Part shown: in pieces, positions 13,696 to 25,200 of the stretch
How the letters are laid out: each line of letters begins with the position of its first letter
Position numbering within the stretch: the first letter of the stretch is position 1
NCBI GenBank assembly: GCA_002633025.1
Contig: NMRB01000016.1
Location: forward strand, 984,792 to 1,048,791
Direction: 5' to 3'
Source of the DNA: Notospermus geniculatus
Taxonomy: Eukaryota > Nemertea > Pilidiophora > Heteronemertea > Lineidae
DNA: 64,000 nucleotides
Made by a program: the position numbers and the translations under genes
The notes under the pieces: model-generated
Told to the model about the DNA's origin: nothing
The model's input: the letters and a program-made list of their open reading frames with translations, nothing else
The model's database searches: none

Positions 13696-15004
13696 CTCAG
13701 ATTCTTCATTTCAAAGGTGGAGATTTTCTAGGATTTTTTCTCTACTTAATCTCCACTTGTCTGTGCTGATGCTTTGCAGAGAGGCATCCTTAGGTGATGG
13801 TAGAACCGCGCTCTTGATCGGGAAATCCCCTCACAATCCGGGATATCAGATACATAAAATGATGATGGGAAGCACTCTGAGGTCAGAAAGGAATTATTCT
13901 CCTCGCCGAGTCCTGGACCCCAGAAAATCCTGCGGCCTTACAGATAAAACAAAATGTCTTCTTGCATACGTCTCTGATCTCACTTGAGATTCATGGTCGG
14001 ATTATGTGCTTTATGGCATCTTTCCTCTGTTGGTATAACTAAAGTAACCCACAAGGAAAGGAGACCCACCATGTCGTGGAAAGTTTCCTTCTAAAACGTC
14101 TCCTGCTTGAAAGATACTGAATGCAATCTCGGACAAGGTGATAATTTCAACTTTTGCTCCTGCAATCTGTTCCCAGCAAATCTAGGCCATTTTCTTTTGT
14201 GGGTTAACGTTCCAGAAGACCCCAGTCATCGCGTCAATATCTGCTGTGCAAATCCCAATAGCCAGAGATCAATTCTAATAGTTCCTTCTTTGTGCCAATT
14301 TCACGGATTTCATCCTCCATTATGCACACGCCTGATATCGAAAATAAGACCCAATTAGTCGATGTGTTACCAGTTACCTTGCTCTGGCAAGAAGCAGGTT
14401 TTTCTACCATCGTCTCACCCTCGCCAGCAGTTGTATGGGAAATTGGCAATGCTTGCCTCCGCGGGGGGTAGTGTGAATTCAACGGGTTCACTTCTGGCAA
14501 TTTGTCGTTTTTGTGCAGTGCTCAAGGCTCAGAGACAGGGCACTCAATTGGAAACGATCTTCCAAAAAAGATACAGCCGGATAATTTGCTTTCGACTTTG
14601 TTTACAAGCCTTGAGTTCGGTATTGATTTCATGTAGGGTGTTTTTCTAGGCTTGTTTCGCTTTCACGGTGGAGTCACTCCTCATTCTTGCTAAGTTAAAC
14701 AAAGTTCGAGTCCTTTGGAATTGCCGAGTTTGTGGTAAGACCCCTCGTCGAGTCTCAAACATCGCCGTCGGCGTGGATTGCTCACAGCCAGCGCAGCGCT
14801 CGAGGACAAAGACACTACGACGGTACTCTGTCACAGAATCCACTTACCCCGCGTATCATGAAGCAAACAAACCCATTTTATCCACTAAAACCTCTGAAGG
14901 CTCCTTCATCTTTTGTTGATGCAAACACGTTTACAGATTTTCGCTGAAATCTCGACCTTTGAAATGATAATTGGCCGACGATTGGTTCAAAACTCAATTG
15001 GTAA
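13696..15004. repeat. tandem duplication, copy B
   Basis: This is the second copy of the 1314-bp unit. After its last shared word (CAATTGGTAA) the sequence runs on into unique DNA leading to the Pax6 homeobox exons. The identical 3' two thirds and the mildly polymorphic 5' third look more like two allelic contigs laid end to end than like an old duplication. Confidence 0.95.
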
Positions 15005-15751
15005 TTTAATCGGCTCTACACTTTGCTCATCCACTTTGGGCATCGACGACACACGAGCTTGGGAAAATATGGACCACTTCATGTTGAGTGATTCTCCTAA
15101 TCTTGTTGAGGTATCCAACGACCGGGGTTTAACTCGTTATGTTACGCTGCAGAACGTGCAGGTGTCACCTCGCAACGTACGATTTTCGACATATTTCGGA
15201 AATCTCCCTCTGGAGGCACATTCGGAGACAGTTTGTTCCTCAGCTGATTTCCGAAGATACATAGTTAAACTCTGTTCATCGTTGTCACTTTTTCTCAAAA
15301 CGGTATTAATCAGGCAATCATGCCTCGAAGGTTCCAAACGTCCACACTGAGTGCCATTGCGGGTGGAAAGACAGGATGCCTTCCCAGCAATGAGAAGCTT
15401 TCTGAACGTAGCTCGGATTCAACCCGGGCTGCTGACGCTGCATTCACGATGACGCGGTCGATGAACGAATCTCACATCGACACCTGGGAGAACAGAGACG
15501 AACAACATCGTGGTGTGGTTGCTGCTGATGCAGGTGCAGGAGATCTTTGGTTCTTCCAGAGTGTTCCTCTTGTCTGTGTTCCCGCAAATGCATGAATATC
15601 TCCTTCATTTCTAAACAATTCTTCATTCAGATTTTCACAGGTTCTGCCTCAATGAATGAGAGAATTCATTGCCCAATTTCATTCCAGGAAAACATATTAC
15701 GTCACTTCCGTCGATGGTTCTTTTCATACGTCATATCCGTTTGTATTGCAG
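15005..15751. other. Pax6 intron upstream of the homeobox exon
   Basis: Open frames run through here, but no Pax6 linker or paired-domain sequence can be recognised. The segment ends with an acceptor (TTTGTATTGCAG) that opens the exon at 15752. The preceding exon must end one base into a codon, because the exon begins with two bases of a split codon. Confidence 0.6.
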
Positions 15752-15901
15752 AGAGCGACGGTCACAGCAGTGCAGATTCACACAGCGGGGACACACCAAA
15801 CGGCACTGAATCTGAAGAACAGATGAGAATACGTTTAAAAAGAAAGCTTCAGCGAAATCGGACGTCGTTTACAAATGCGCAAATTGAAGCTTTAGAAAAA
15901 G
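15752..15901 (+). CDS. Pax6: Pax6 exon: acidic linker and start of homeodomain
   Basis: Pax6 is a paired-box plus homeobox transcription factor acting in the nucleus in eye, brain and neural development. This exon encodes 49 full codons. It starts with a Ser/Asp/Gly/Thr-rich linker ([13 protein letters not shown]..., then [14 protein letters not shown]), followed by homeodomain residues 1-18 ([18 protein letters not shown]), which are close to every bilaterian Pax6. The acceptor is TTTGTATTGCAG and the donor G|GTAGGC. The exon begins with two bases of a split codon and ends with the first base of the next, so both flanking introns are phase 1. The donor interrupts the codon for Glu19 of the homeodomain. 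The upstream exons, including those for the paired domain, are not visible in the window, so this gene model is 5'-partial. Confidence 0.97.
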
Positions 15902-17747
<1,846 letters not shown>

Positions 17748-17914
17748 GTGTGGTTTAGTAACAGACGGGCGAAATGGAGACGGGAGGAAAAGCTACGAAA
17801 CCAAAGACGAGACGCAGCCAATGGCGGCAGTCGTATTCCAATCAACAGTACTTTCCCAAACAGCATGTATCCGTCTATTCACCAGCCCATCGCAACAATG
17901 GGAGAAACATACAG
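17748..17914 (+). CDS. Pax6: Pax6 exon: recognition helix and start of transactivation tail
   Basis: The exon begins in phase 0 with [15 protein letters not shown], the DNA-reading half of helix 3. Ser at homeodomain position 50 and the [11 protein letters not shown] core mark the Pax class of paired-type homeodomains; Gln or Lys would be expected at 50 in other classes. Next come the basic LRNQRR and a Ser/Pro/Ile-rich stretch ([14 protein letters not shown], then [16 protein letters not shown]) corresponding to the start of the Pax6 PST activation domain. The 167 bases end two bases into a codon at the strong donor CAG|GTGAGT. A CRE site (TGACGTCA, 17932-17939) lies just inside the following intron. 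Confidence 0.97.
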
Positions 17915-17931
17915 GTGAGTCACGAGGTCCA

Positions 17932-17939
17932 TGACGTCA
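17932..17939. promoter_or_regulatory. CRE palindrome in Pax6 intron
   Basis: TGACGTCA starts 18 bases after the donor of the 17748-17914 exon, with a second half-site (ACGTCA) about 10 bases on. It is a candidate CREB/ATF site; binding is inferred from the motif only. Confidence 0.3.
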
Positions 17940-18157
17940 TTATAACGTCATCATTTAGTTTGCACTTCAGAAACGTGTGCTATTTAATTTCAAAGCATGG
18001 CAGATGGACGGAACTTCGACAGTTCTGGTGATGTGCAAAAAAGTTTCCCGCCATTCAAGCATTTTAAAATCGTTTGAAAGGAAGAAACAAAATCACAAAG
18101 ATTGGTACATGTACTTTTTGTGCAATACTCATATTGTTTTTATCTTTCTTTTTGCAG

Positions 18158-18273
18158 CATGGCCCAAGTGCCAAATTACAGTCTGTCCAATACCATCCCT
18201 CCCAACCCAGCATGTCTGCAATCAACGAATTCACCATCATCATATTCATGCATGTTACCTGGAGGATATACAG
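18158..18273 (+). CDS. Pax6: Pax6 exon: PST-rich activation domain
   Basis: This exon completes a Ser codon split by the 243-bp upstream intron and adds 38 residues, including MAQVPNYSLSNTIPPNP and SPSSYSCMLPGGYTG. The SSYSCMLP block matches the same block in vertebrate Pax6 activation domains, and with the joined reading phases it gives strong support to the exon. The acceptor is TTTTTGCAG. The donor CAG|GTAATT leaves phase 1. Confidence 0.95.
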
Positions 18274-18708
18274 GTAATTACTCTATTGTACATTTCATCA
18301 ACGTACTAGGGGGGATAACAATAGCAATTAGACTATAATACTAGTCATAACCAAGTGGAATGGAACATCATCCTCTTGTCTACTGCAAAAATTCAGGAAA
18401 TCTTGTGTTGATCGAGATGTGGGCTTAATCAAGTCAAATGCTTTTCAAATGTCCAGCATGCCTTCATTCATACATACATTGTTTATTGGTAAACGTACCA
18501 GTATGTGACAGTCACAAACTGCTGAAGGTGAAAGTCGAGAAGAGTCTGGGCCTCGGCATAGTATTGGTCATGCCTTTTCGGCTTGTCGGAGCCTACAACA
18601 ATTGGGTCTGTAGCCTAAATGCAAATTAAGCCTGCTGAACCTGGATAGCTATGATATGATGGTAGTTGAATTATCCAGCCGCTAACGAAACCTCTCTGCT
18701 TGTTTCAG
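18274..18708 (+). other. Pax6 intron (435 bp)
   Basis: Phase-1 intron, GTAATT to TGCTTGTTTCAG. It has an octamer-like ATGCAAAT near 18618; no other structure is seen. Confidence 0.93.
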
Positions 18709-18828
18709 GAACAGCTAGAAGCTATGACCCACTGAGCTTGAGTAGTTACTCTCGACCCTCCTGTAACCCCCACGCAGCAGCCAGCATGCAGAGCCACATG
18801 AGCCACCAAGCAAATGGCGCCTCAACCG
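18709..18828 (+). CDS. Pax6: Pax6 exon: distal PST domain (RSYD / MQSHM block)
   Basis: The exon completes a Gly codon and adds 39 residues (TARSYDPLSLSSYSRPSCNP, then HAAASMQSHMSHQANGAST). RSYD, the MQxHM block and the Ser/Thr run before the final glycine align with the end of the penultimate coding exon of vertebrate Pax6. The donor ACCG|GTATGA at 18829 fits the position where vertebrate genes splice to the exon carrying the conserved ISPGVSVPV tail. I could not find that tail exon in the window. The exon may instead read through to 19100 (separate entry). Confidence 0.93.
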
Positions 18829-19100
18829 GTATGATGGCCTGGGTACTTATTCGATCTTTCCGCTTATCTTTAACACACCTCCTGCTGCCTCGGACTTTCA
18901 AATTTAGCCAATGTACCACGATGGGGCGGACCTCACTATACAGCAATTCCACAAGCAGTCGTTTCACTGGAAATTCTATGAATTCAGGCATGCCTACTCA
19001 GTTTGATGGGAAACTGACGGTGAAAATGCATCACTCGTTTTGCCAGAAGAAGTGCAATGACTTGAGAATTCCCAGCATTTCCACAGCAACTAAGAGATGA
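18829..19100 (+). CDS. Pax6: possible Pax6 read-through C-terminus
   Basis: If the donor at 18829 is not used, the Pax6 frame continues open for about 90 codons (first residues MMAWVLIRSFRLSLTHLL) to a TGA at 19098-19100, and an AATAAA follows at 19126-19131. The added sequence is not related to any Pax6 tail I know and is basic and Ser/Thr-rich. A second option is an acceptor at 18906-18907 (pyrimidine-rich tract, then TTTAG), which would give a 24-residue tail beginning ANVPRWGG and a stop at 18979-18981. Neither resembles the usual ISPGVSVPV...YWPRLQ end. This stretch may simply be intron. Confidence 0.3.
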
Positions 19101-19125
19101 CTGCTTGTGAAACTGCAGATGGTCT

Positions 19126-19131
19126 AATAAA
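19126..19131 (+). promoter_or_regulatory. candidate Pax6 polyadenylation signal
   Basis: The canonical hexamer AATAAA starts 25 bases after the stop codon of the read-through frame. Cleavage would be expected around 19145-19160. A downstream T/GT-rich element is weak. Confidence 0.35.
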
Positions 19132-19456
19132 ATGGTCGTACACCGAAAATGCTACATCTATCTCTCGCTACTGATTATGAGCTTACATCCATTGAGCTGC
19201 CATGTCATAGGCCCACTATATGACATTTCTGGACCTTATGCTCTCATCCTCAACTCAACTGCACATTAACCAACCACTGGCACTTCGTATCAAGCATGAT
19301 CGAACTTTGAGGGAAAAACATCATTTAGGCCACTCGAGTCATTTTGTACATAATATGATGCACCGATTAATGATTCATGCTCAATCTACAGTATAACCAA
19401 CGTCAGAATTTGGTTAACGTTTCGGTAACCACAAGACCAATCACATGCACACACAC

Positions 19457-19747
19457 CAGGCGCGGATCCAGAGGGGGGGTTTTGGGGGTCGTGACCCCCC
19501 CCTGCTCGCCACCACCAATTGTTTTTTTTTCAATAGTTTGTGACAATAAGCAAAAAACGCAAGACTAAAGCTTCTCTTTTGATACTGAGATGCCAGGAAA
19601 TCGCATCTACGGCCTTCTAGATTTCAAAATTTTCTGGGGGAGGACCCCCAGACCCCCCGTTGGCGCAGGTTACTTCGGCGCCCGCCTACAACGACCGCCC
19701 TCGGCGGCCCTGACCCCCCTCTGCCAAAAATCCTGGATCCGCGCCTG
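19457..19747. mobile_element. MITE with terminal inverted repeats (hAT-like)
   Basis: The ends are a perfect 15-bp inverted repeat: CAGGCGCGGATCCAG on the left and its complement on the right. The 291-bp interior is rich in C and G runs and has no transposase frame. CAGG...CCTG ends of this kind occur on short non-autonomous hAT-type elements scattered through many marine invertebrate genomes. An N at 19748 touches the right end, so the target-site duplication cannot be read. Confidence 0.85.
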
Positions 19748-19971
19748 NCGGGGACAAGGAAATAAAGGGAATGCTCAGGATCGTAACATTAAAGCTACCG
19801 GTACTACATATTACGTAACGCTTGTGGTGTCATCACCTGGATTCACCAACTGAAATTCCGAATATTACTCATGCATTTATTTATCACTAACCTTGTATAC
19901 TATTTATTAAAGAAATGTAAAATCTATCACTGTGGCTTAGGGGGACAAAACTGTTGGTGAGGACCAGCTGA

Positions 19972-20023
19972 TGACGTCATAACCTGTGGACTGATAAGAC
20001 AATGAACAATTTACAGTATAAAA
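19972..20023 (+). promoter_or_regulatory. candidate promoter: CRE plus TATA box
   Basis: A perfect CRE (TGACGTCA, 19972-19979) is followed 37 bases later by TATAAAA (20017-20023), the spacing of many CRE/TATA promoters. Transcription would start near 20047 on the + strand. No coding exon is seen downstream, so the product would be non-coding or an unrecognised gene. Confidence 0.35.
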
Positions 20024-20464
20024 GCTTACGCCTACACTAAGACATTTTTGTCCCCATGTAATTCAAAGCAGAGAAATTTAATCTTTTATGTATCAAAGTA
20101 TCAGCAAAATATCTCTTGTTCACATATTCCTGTTCAAACTGCAGAAATATCTGCTCGTGCTACAAGATATAGGTCCCCAGAAAATAGCTGGACCTGATCA
20201 TTTCCCCGGCTTTGAAAATTGGACACTGTGCAGCACACACATGTACTCTTTTTCGCTGCATGCCAGTTCGCATTTCAAGTTTTGCCCAAATCTTGCCATC
20301 ACAGGAAAAGTGGTCTTCACCTTAGTTACATCAGGAATATGTTTCTGATAATATATTTGATAACAACGAATTCAGTTCGAGGTCTTTGCATTAGTCTAAG
20401 AAATAAACCTCGTTCCACATGTTTTTCACGATTTCTACCCAGAAAAGTTTCTTGAATTATCTTG

Positions 20465-20478
20465 CCCCCCCCCCCCCC
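20465..20478. repeat. homopolymer C14
   Basis: Fourteen consecutive C on the + strand. Confidence 0.95.
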
Positions 20479-21066
20479 AACATGCCCCTCGATACGCTGT
20501 GATTGTGATTTTGTTCTGTGTATCCCAGAGAATACTCTTTCTTACAACTTTTGGCATAGCAAAGACGATAGCAAACATTAGGTCCCTGTAGGCCGGTGTA
20601 ATAGGCGTGACAAGCCGGTGATACGCATCGAAATCCACCATATTATTTTGTCATTGTGTCATTTCAAAGTCAGTTATTATTCCACCACATGAAATGGCCT
20701 GGTAGGCCTATATACATAAGCCAATGCAATGCAGCACTGTGGTCTGCAATGTGTAGGTGGACTTGAATACTACTAAAATCCCTATCTTTTTATAGCAAAT
20801 CATCCAAGATGGATAGACAAATGATACTTTTGTTACTTCACGTGTGTGCTTTTTAGTTATCTTATCTCAGAGTCACGGTGCAATACTAAATAATGTGTAA
20901 CTGTACTTAAGTAGCATCAGTTAAGTTAACTTTTTCTGACTAAGGTATTCTGATACTGTGTGAAACGAGGAGTAGGTTCGTTTAGGGCAATGTTCATCCT
21001 TCCGTTCCCTGGAACTTTTTTTTAAGCGAAATGGGTTTTGTCGTCTGATTTTCCTGTCCATTGGCC

Positions 21067-21077
21067 GGGGGGGGGGG
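21067..21077. repeat. homopolymer G11
   Basis: Eleven consecutive G. Confidence 0.95.
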
Positions 21078-22044
21078 TGTATTCATCAAGATGTTGTGGC
21101 TTTCAAAGCTGCGCATTTATTTTGAGCTTTGTAATCCATAACATTCACAGTGGGACATTGGTTAGAAATTATTTCGTAGAGGTTAACTGAGATTCCAATA
21201 CTCCTACAATATTATACTCGTCAACCTTGTCCACGTGGGTATTTCTCACACTTCCTGAGAATATTATGCATAATATGTAAACCCCTGGATACGAGTTTAG
21301 ATATCGTCTGCCAAACCGGAAGTCGCAAAGCATCATGGGATACGCTCCCTCCCGATGTACTGCAACGCCATCTTGGCAGGTTTTTACAAAGTTCTCGAAT
21401 TTTTGTTCAACAGTTCGTTTTTCCATAGCTGTGAGCCAAAATAAATAAAATTTGTGTATCGCAAGATAATGTCAATAAAATTCTATCAAATAATCTAAAT
21501 AAATAAGTGTTTATAGTTGTAATTTTGGTCTTTGGTTCTCCCTCTATGGGGCAGTGATCTTTGCTGTCTGTGTACAATAGGCTGATTCATAAATGTTCGC
21601 AGGATTCGACAAGCTATCCAGCCTTTGCTCCTGCTGTTGCCATCCATTCATCGACCATGAAAACGCCATTTCACTCGACAGTTTACAATCAGTGGCCACC
21701 CTGCTGGTAAAGCCATGGATGGCGATTCGTATCAAAAGATCACGAAAGGGGTGGTCACTTCTCATACGGTAACAGCTCGTCCGGGACACGGACTGTTCGC
21801 AATTTACTCTATTGCACGATAAAAATCACTCCAACCTAATCAGCCAGAATTAACCGTACGTATCAACATAACAAAGTATGGATTATTTTACGTACAGCTG
21901 GGTGAATTGGGTGGATGAGAATACTAATTATGACTTGACTTAACATGGTAATTTTGTATCGTCAAGAATGATAGAAATTCGTCTTAAATGGGCCACCGGA
22001 TCAATGTACCCCGGGTGGTGTCCTGTGGTTCCATTGGTGATAAT

Positions 22045-22290
22045 ATCATGACCGCCCCAGGCGTTCGTGAACCTGTGCGAACCTGTAGCACATGGATCAG
22101 GATATGTTTTGGACTTCAGTACTCAGACATTGGAGGGGCTGCTCCTCTCTAAATTGCCTCGGTGACATCATGACTGCCCCAGGCGGGAGGAGAACTTGTG
22201 CAAACCTGCAGCACAGTCATGACAGTATGTGCGTTTTGGACCTCAATGCTAAGAGTCAGACATAAGAGGGCCACTTTTCTCTATACTACT
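22045..22290. repeat. degenerate tandem repeat, two copies (about 122 bp)
   Basis: ATCATGACCGCCCCAGGCG at 22045 recurs as ATCATGACTGCCCCAGGCG at 22167. The following words also recur with changes: AACCTGTGCGAACCTGTAGCACA against AACTTGTGC-AAACCTGCAGCACA in shortened form, and TTTTGGAC(T/C)TCA. The divergence indicates an old duplication. Confidence 0.7.
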
Positions 22291-25200
22291 TCGATCATGG
22301 AGGAGTTCCGACTTCTGACAAACCCAAGGACCGAAAGTGCGGAGTGGCTGCTTCCGGAGTCCACTCTCTCTCAAGCAATGTAGCTGATCCAGAATACGCC
22401 ACTCTCATGTTCCTGCACATGTACATAAATGCGTGTAGGCTTGCATGTGCATGGGCCTACCTAATAATTCACTCAGCCGAAACAGAATTGCCGGGTGATA
22501 GATTGTGTCATATCGTATCAATGCATAGAACAGTCTCTTCAGATGCAACAAGAAATCAAGACAGAAGATATTCAACATCTCAGTCTTGTTTGTGGCAACA
22601 TGTATCAATCGGAGATGACTTGGCGAGGTCTGAATGGCCTATTTAGGCGCTGGCCGCATCTGTCACTACGCGAGGCGAAAGTCTCAGACAACAATGACCG
22701 CCGCGCCATAAAAGATGTTCACAAGTGTGAACTGGACAATGAGAAAATAAACCAAGAAACAGAATATTGTTCTAGGATAATTGAATATATTATATTTGTT
22801 GGTGAGTAACGTATTTGCGCCTGGGGCCATATCGCGGCGGGGACGGTCCCGTGGCCGCATCAGCTGGTACAAGCCCGCAGGCGATTTCAAACCATTCACA
22901 GACTCGGTCACCGCCTCTGGCTCCAGTCCTCTCAGCCTTTGGATACAAATCAGTAAAGAAAGCTGCCATCGCTTTATAACCCTGCGTTATTTCATGGTTG
23001 TTTCGCCCTAGGGTAACTCAGTTGAGTTTAGAGTGACTTTTTGACCGGTTAAACGGTTTGATAGCGATATGGCCCGCCTTGGTGCCGAAGAAGACACCTA
23101 AATTATAAGACCATCAGCGGGGTCCAGCAGTTTTAGTACCGCGGTATGTCATGAAACCATTTCTGACGACCCTGGTAAAGAATAAGTTGTGATAATTTGG
23201 ACAGAAAATTTTCATAATCGTTCTTGACCTATCATTATCTTACCACAACATTGTCCTCGTCTTCTATAATAATAATGAAACGGCTTTCATGTCTACGATG
23301 TACGTTTTAATTGGCGTGGTGATTGCTTACTGGTTATTTTCTTCTTACTGACTTTTTAATAGTTTTTGACTGCCTCTCGGCCATCCTCTCTGGGGGTTCT
23401 TGGCGTAGTAGTCGGCAAGAATCAGTAGAAAGAAGACGTGGAGGTCAAAGTCATTGAAATTTTGCATCTGGCGGTGGAAAACGGCCATTAAAGATCAATT
23501 AGCGATTTGATTATTTTATAATGTTTTTGGTGATATTGGTCAAAGCTGTGATAACTTCTGTCACCAAGTGCTGAAAGATGACACTTTCGGCGCTTCTTTC
23601 TCTCACCATTTTTTCACAACTCTCTTAAAGTTTACAAATATGGAACTTAAGGGGTCTGTTTGCAACCTCGAAGGCACTAAAAACCCCATTTTCAGAGTGA
23701 TATACTTCAGAATGATCAGATTTACGCCAGATGTAAGTTGTACAATGTGTACTTTTGTTATTGGGACACCTGTTGCTCCACCATGTTGGTTCGCAAACTG
23801 TGTTCTCTTTGATACCAAAAATGTCGGACTCAACAGCTGGCTCTGCCTTTGATTAACTGATTGACAGGCAGGAAATGAACAGAGGTGGGTCGAAAAATCA
23901 ACCCATAGCTCCCTTACCTACACTGAGGATGGGCATCTCTTGGGCATAACGGGAATGGAGAACAGATGAAGAAATGGTCTGGTGCATGGATTTGTTGAAG
24001 CATGCAGACCCGCATGGACACAGAGGCGCACCTGATATGATGTCCTGAAACAAAGCAACTGCCTCAACGGCCCCTGAATTCTATACCCGAGAGTCCGCTG
24101 TGTTACACAAGAGTGTAGATGGCAGTCGGAAAGGGAAGACTTTGACCACATTTCAACGATGTAACCGGACGAAAACTAGGAAAGACAAACCTTCTGTTGT
24201 AAGTTACAGAACTGGTCAACATGCCACGCGTTTCTGTGATCTACATGTAGCTCTACATCGTTTTCAACACGAATTCGACAAGGGTCTGTTCGAACTTTGA
24301 ACTCCTTGGCGTGTTAAATCAAACGAACAGTCGGCGTTGGTTAAACTTACCCATTCGGGTGACACCTGGTGATTTCCAATGAAACAATACCAAGATGTTG
24401 TAACATCCGAAGGGATGTCGCCAAAGACCTATAGTACCGTATCCATGTTTTCATCACCAAATACAAGACGCCTACCTTACCCTAAGGAAGAGGTGCCTGG
24501 TACAACCATGGGGCTTTTGACAAGCTCCCTCGTACAACATTTAAAAGCTGGGATGGTGTTAAACATGGCTTTCTCCATATCGCTTATCTGTCATAGTCTA
24601 AGCATACAAAGGAACCACACGAGTTAGAGGTGTCAACACAGGTGCCCATTGTCTTACTAAATCTGCTAGAAAATCGCCAAATAAGCGGAAAATGAATTAA
24701 AAGTACGAGATTGTATTTTCTGGGTGATTAACCACTGGCTTTGATGTATATAGAGTGTTTCTTTGCTCAGAGTGCAGAGTCTAAACGCAGCATTCGAGAA
24801 TACACACCTCTCGGAACTCCGTTTGCCATGCCAGGCAGAAATTATATTTACCCGAGTTGGCACTTGTGAGATCAGTGTTGACGTGTTCTTTTTGTGCAGA
24901 CGATATTTCGAGAGGATGAAAGCGCCAATCAAATGATTTTCGAAAATAATTGGCATTATACGTGGTGTGACAAAGTACCGCCAATGCCCGTGGGGGAGAC
25001 GAAAATGTGGAACTGGACTTGCGTTTGTCACCTCGGACCTTGCTGGAGAGGCGCTTTGGTTGTTAATCATAAGCTTGTTAGTAGAACAATCTCTTTTTCA
25101 ATGTGTGCAGATCAGAAGCTAGTGTTCGCATACATTACATGTAAGCTTTGGACTAATTTACAAGTTCCTGAAGAAAATTCGCACCGTTCAAGCAACGGTG

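Larger units (their letters stand above)
20050..25200. other. intergenic stretch, no gene recognised
   Basis: Many short open frames overlap on both strands and none resembles a known protein. The stretch contains two homopolymer runs and a degenerate two-copy tandem repeat at about 22045-22290. Confidence 0.5.
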
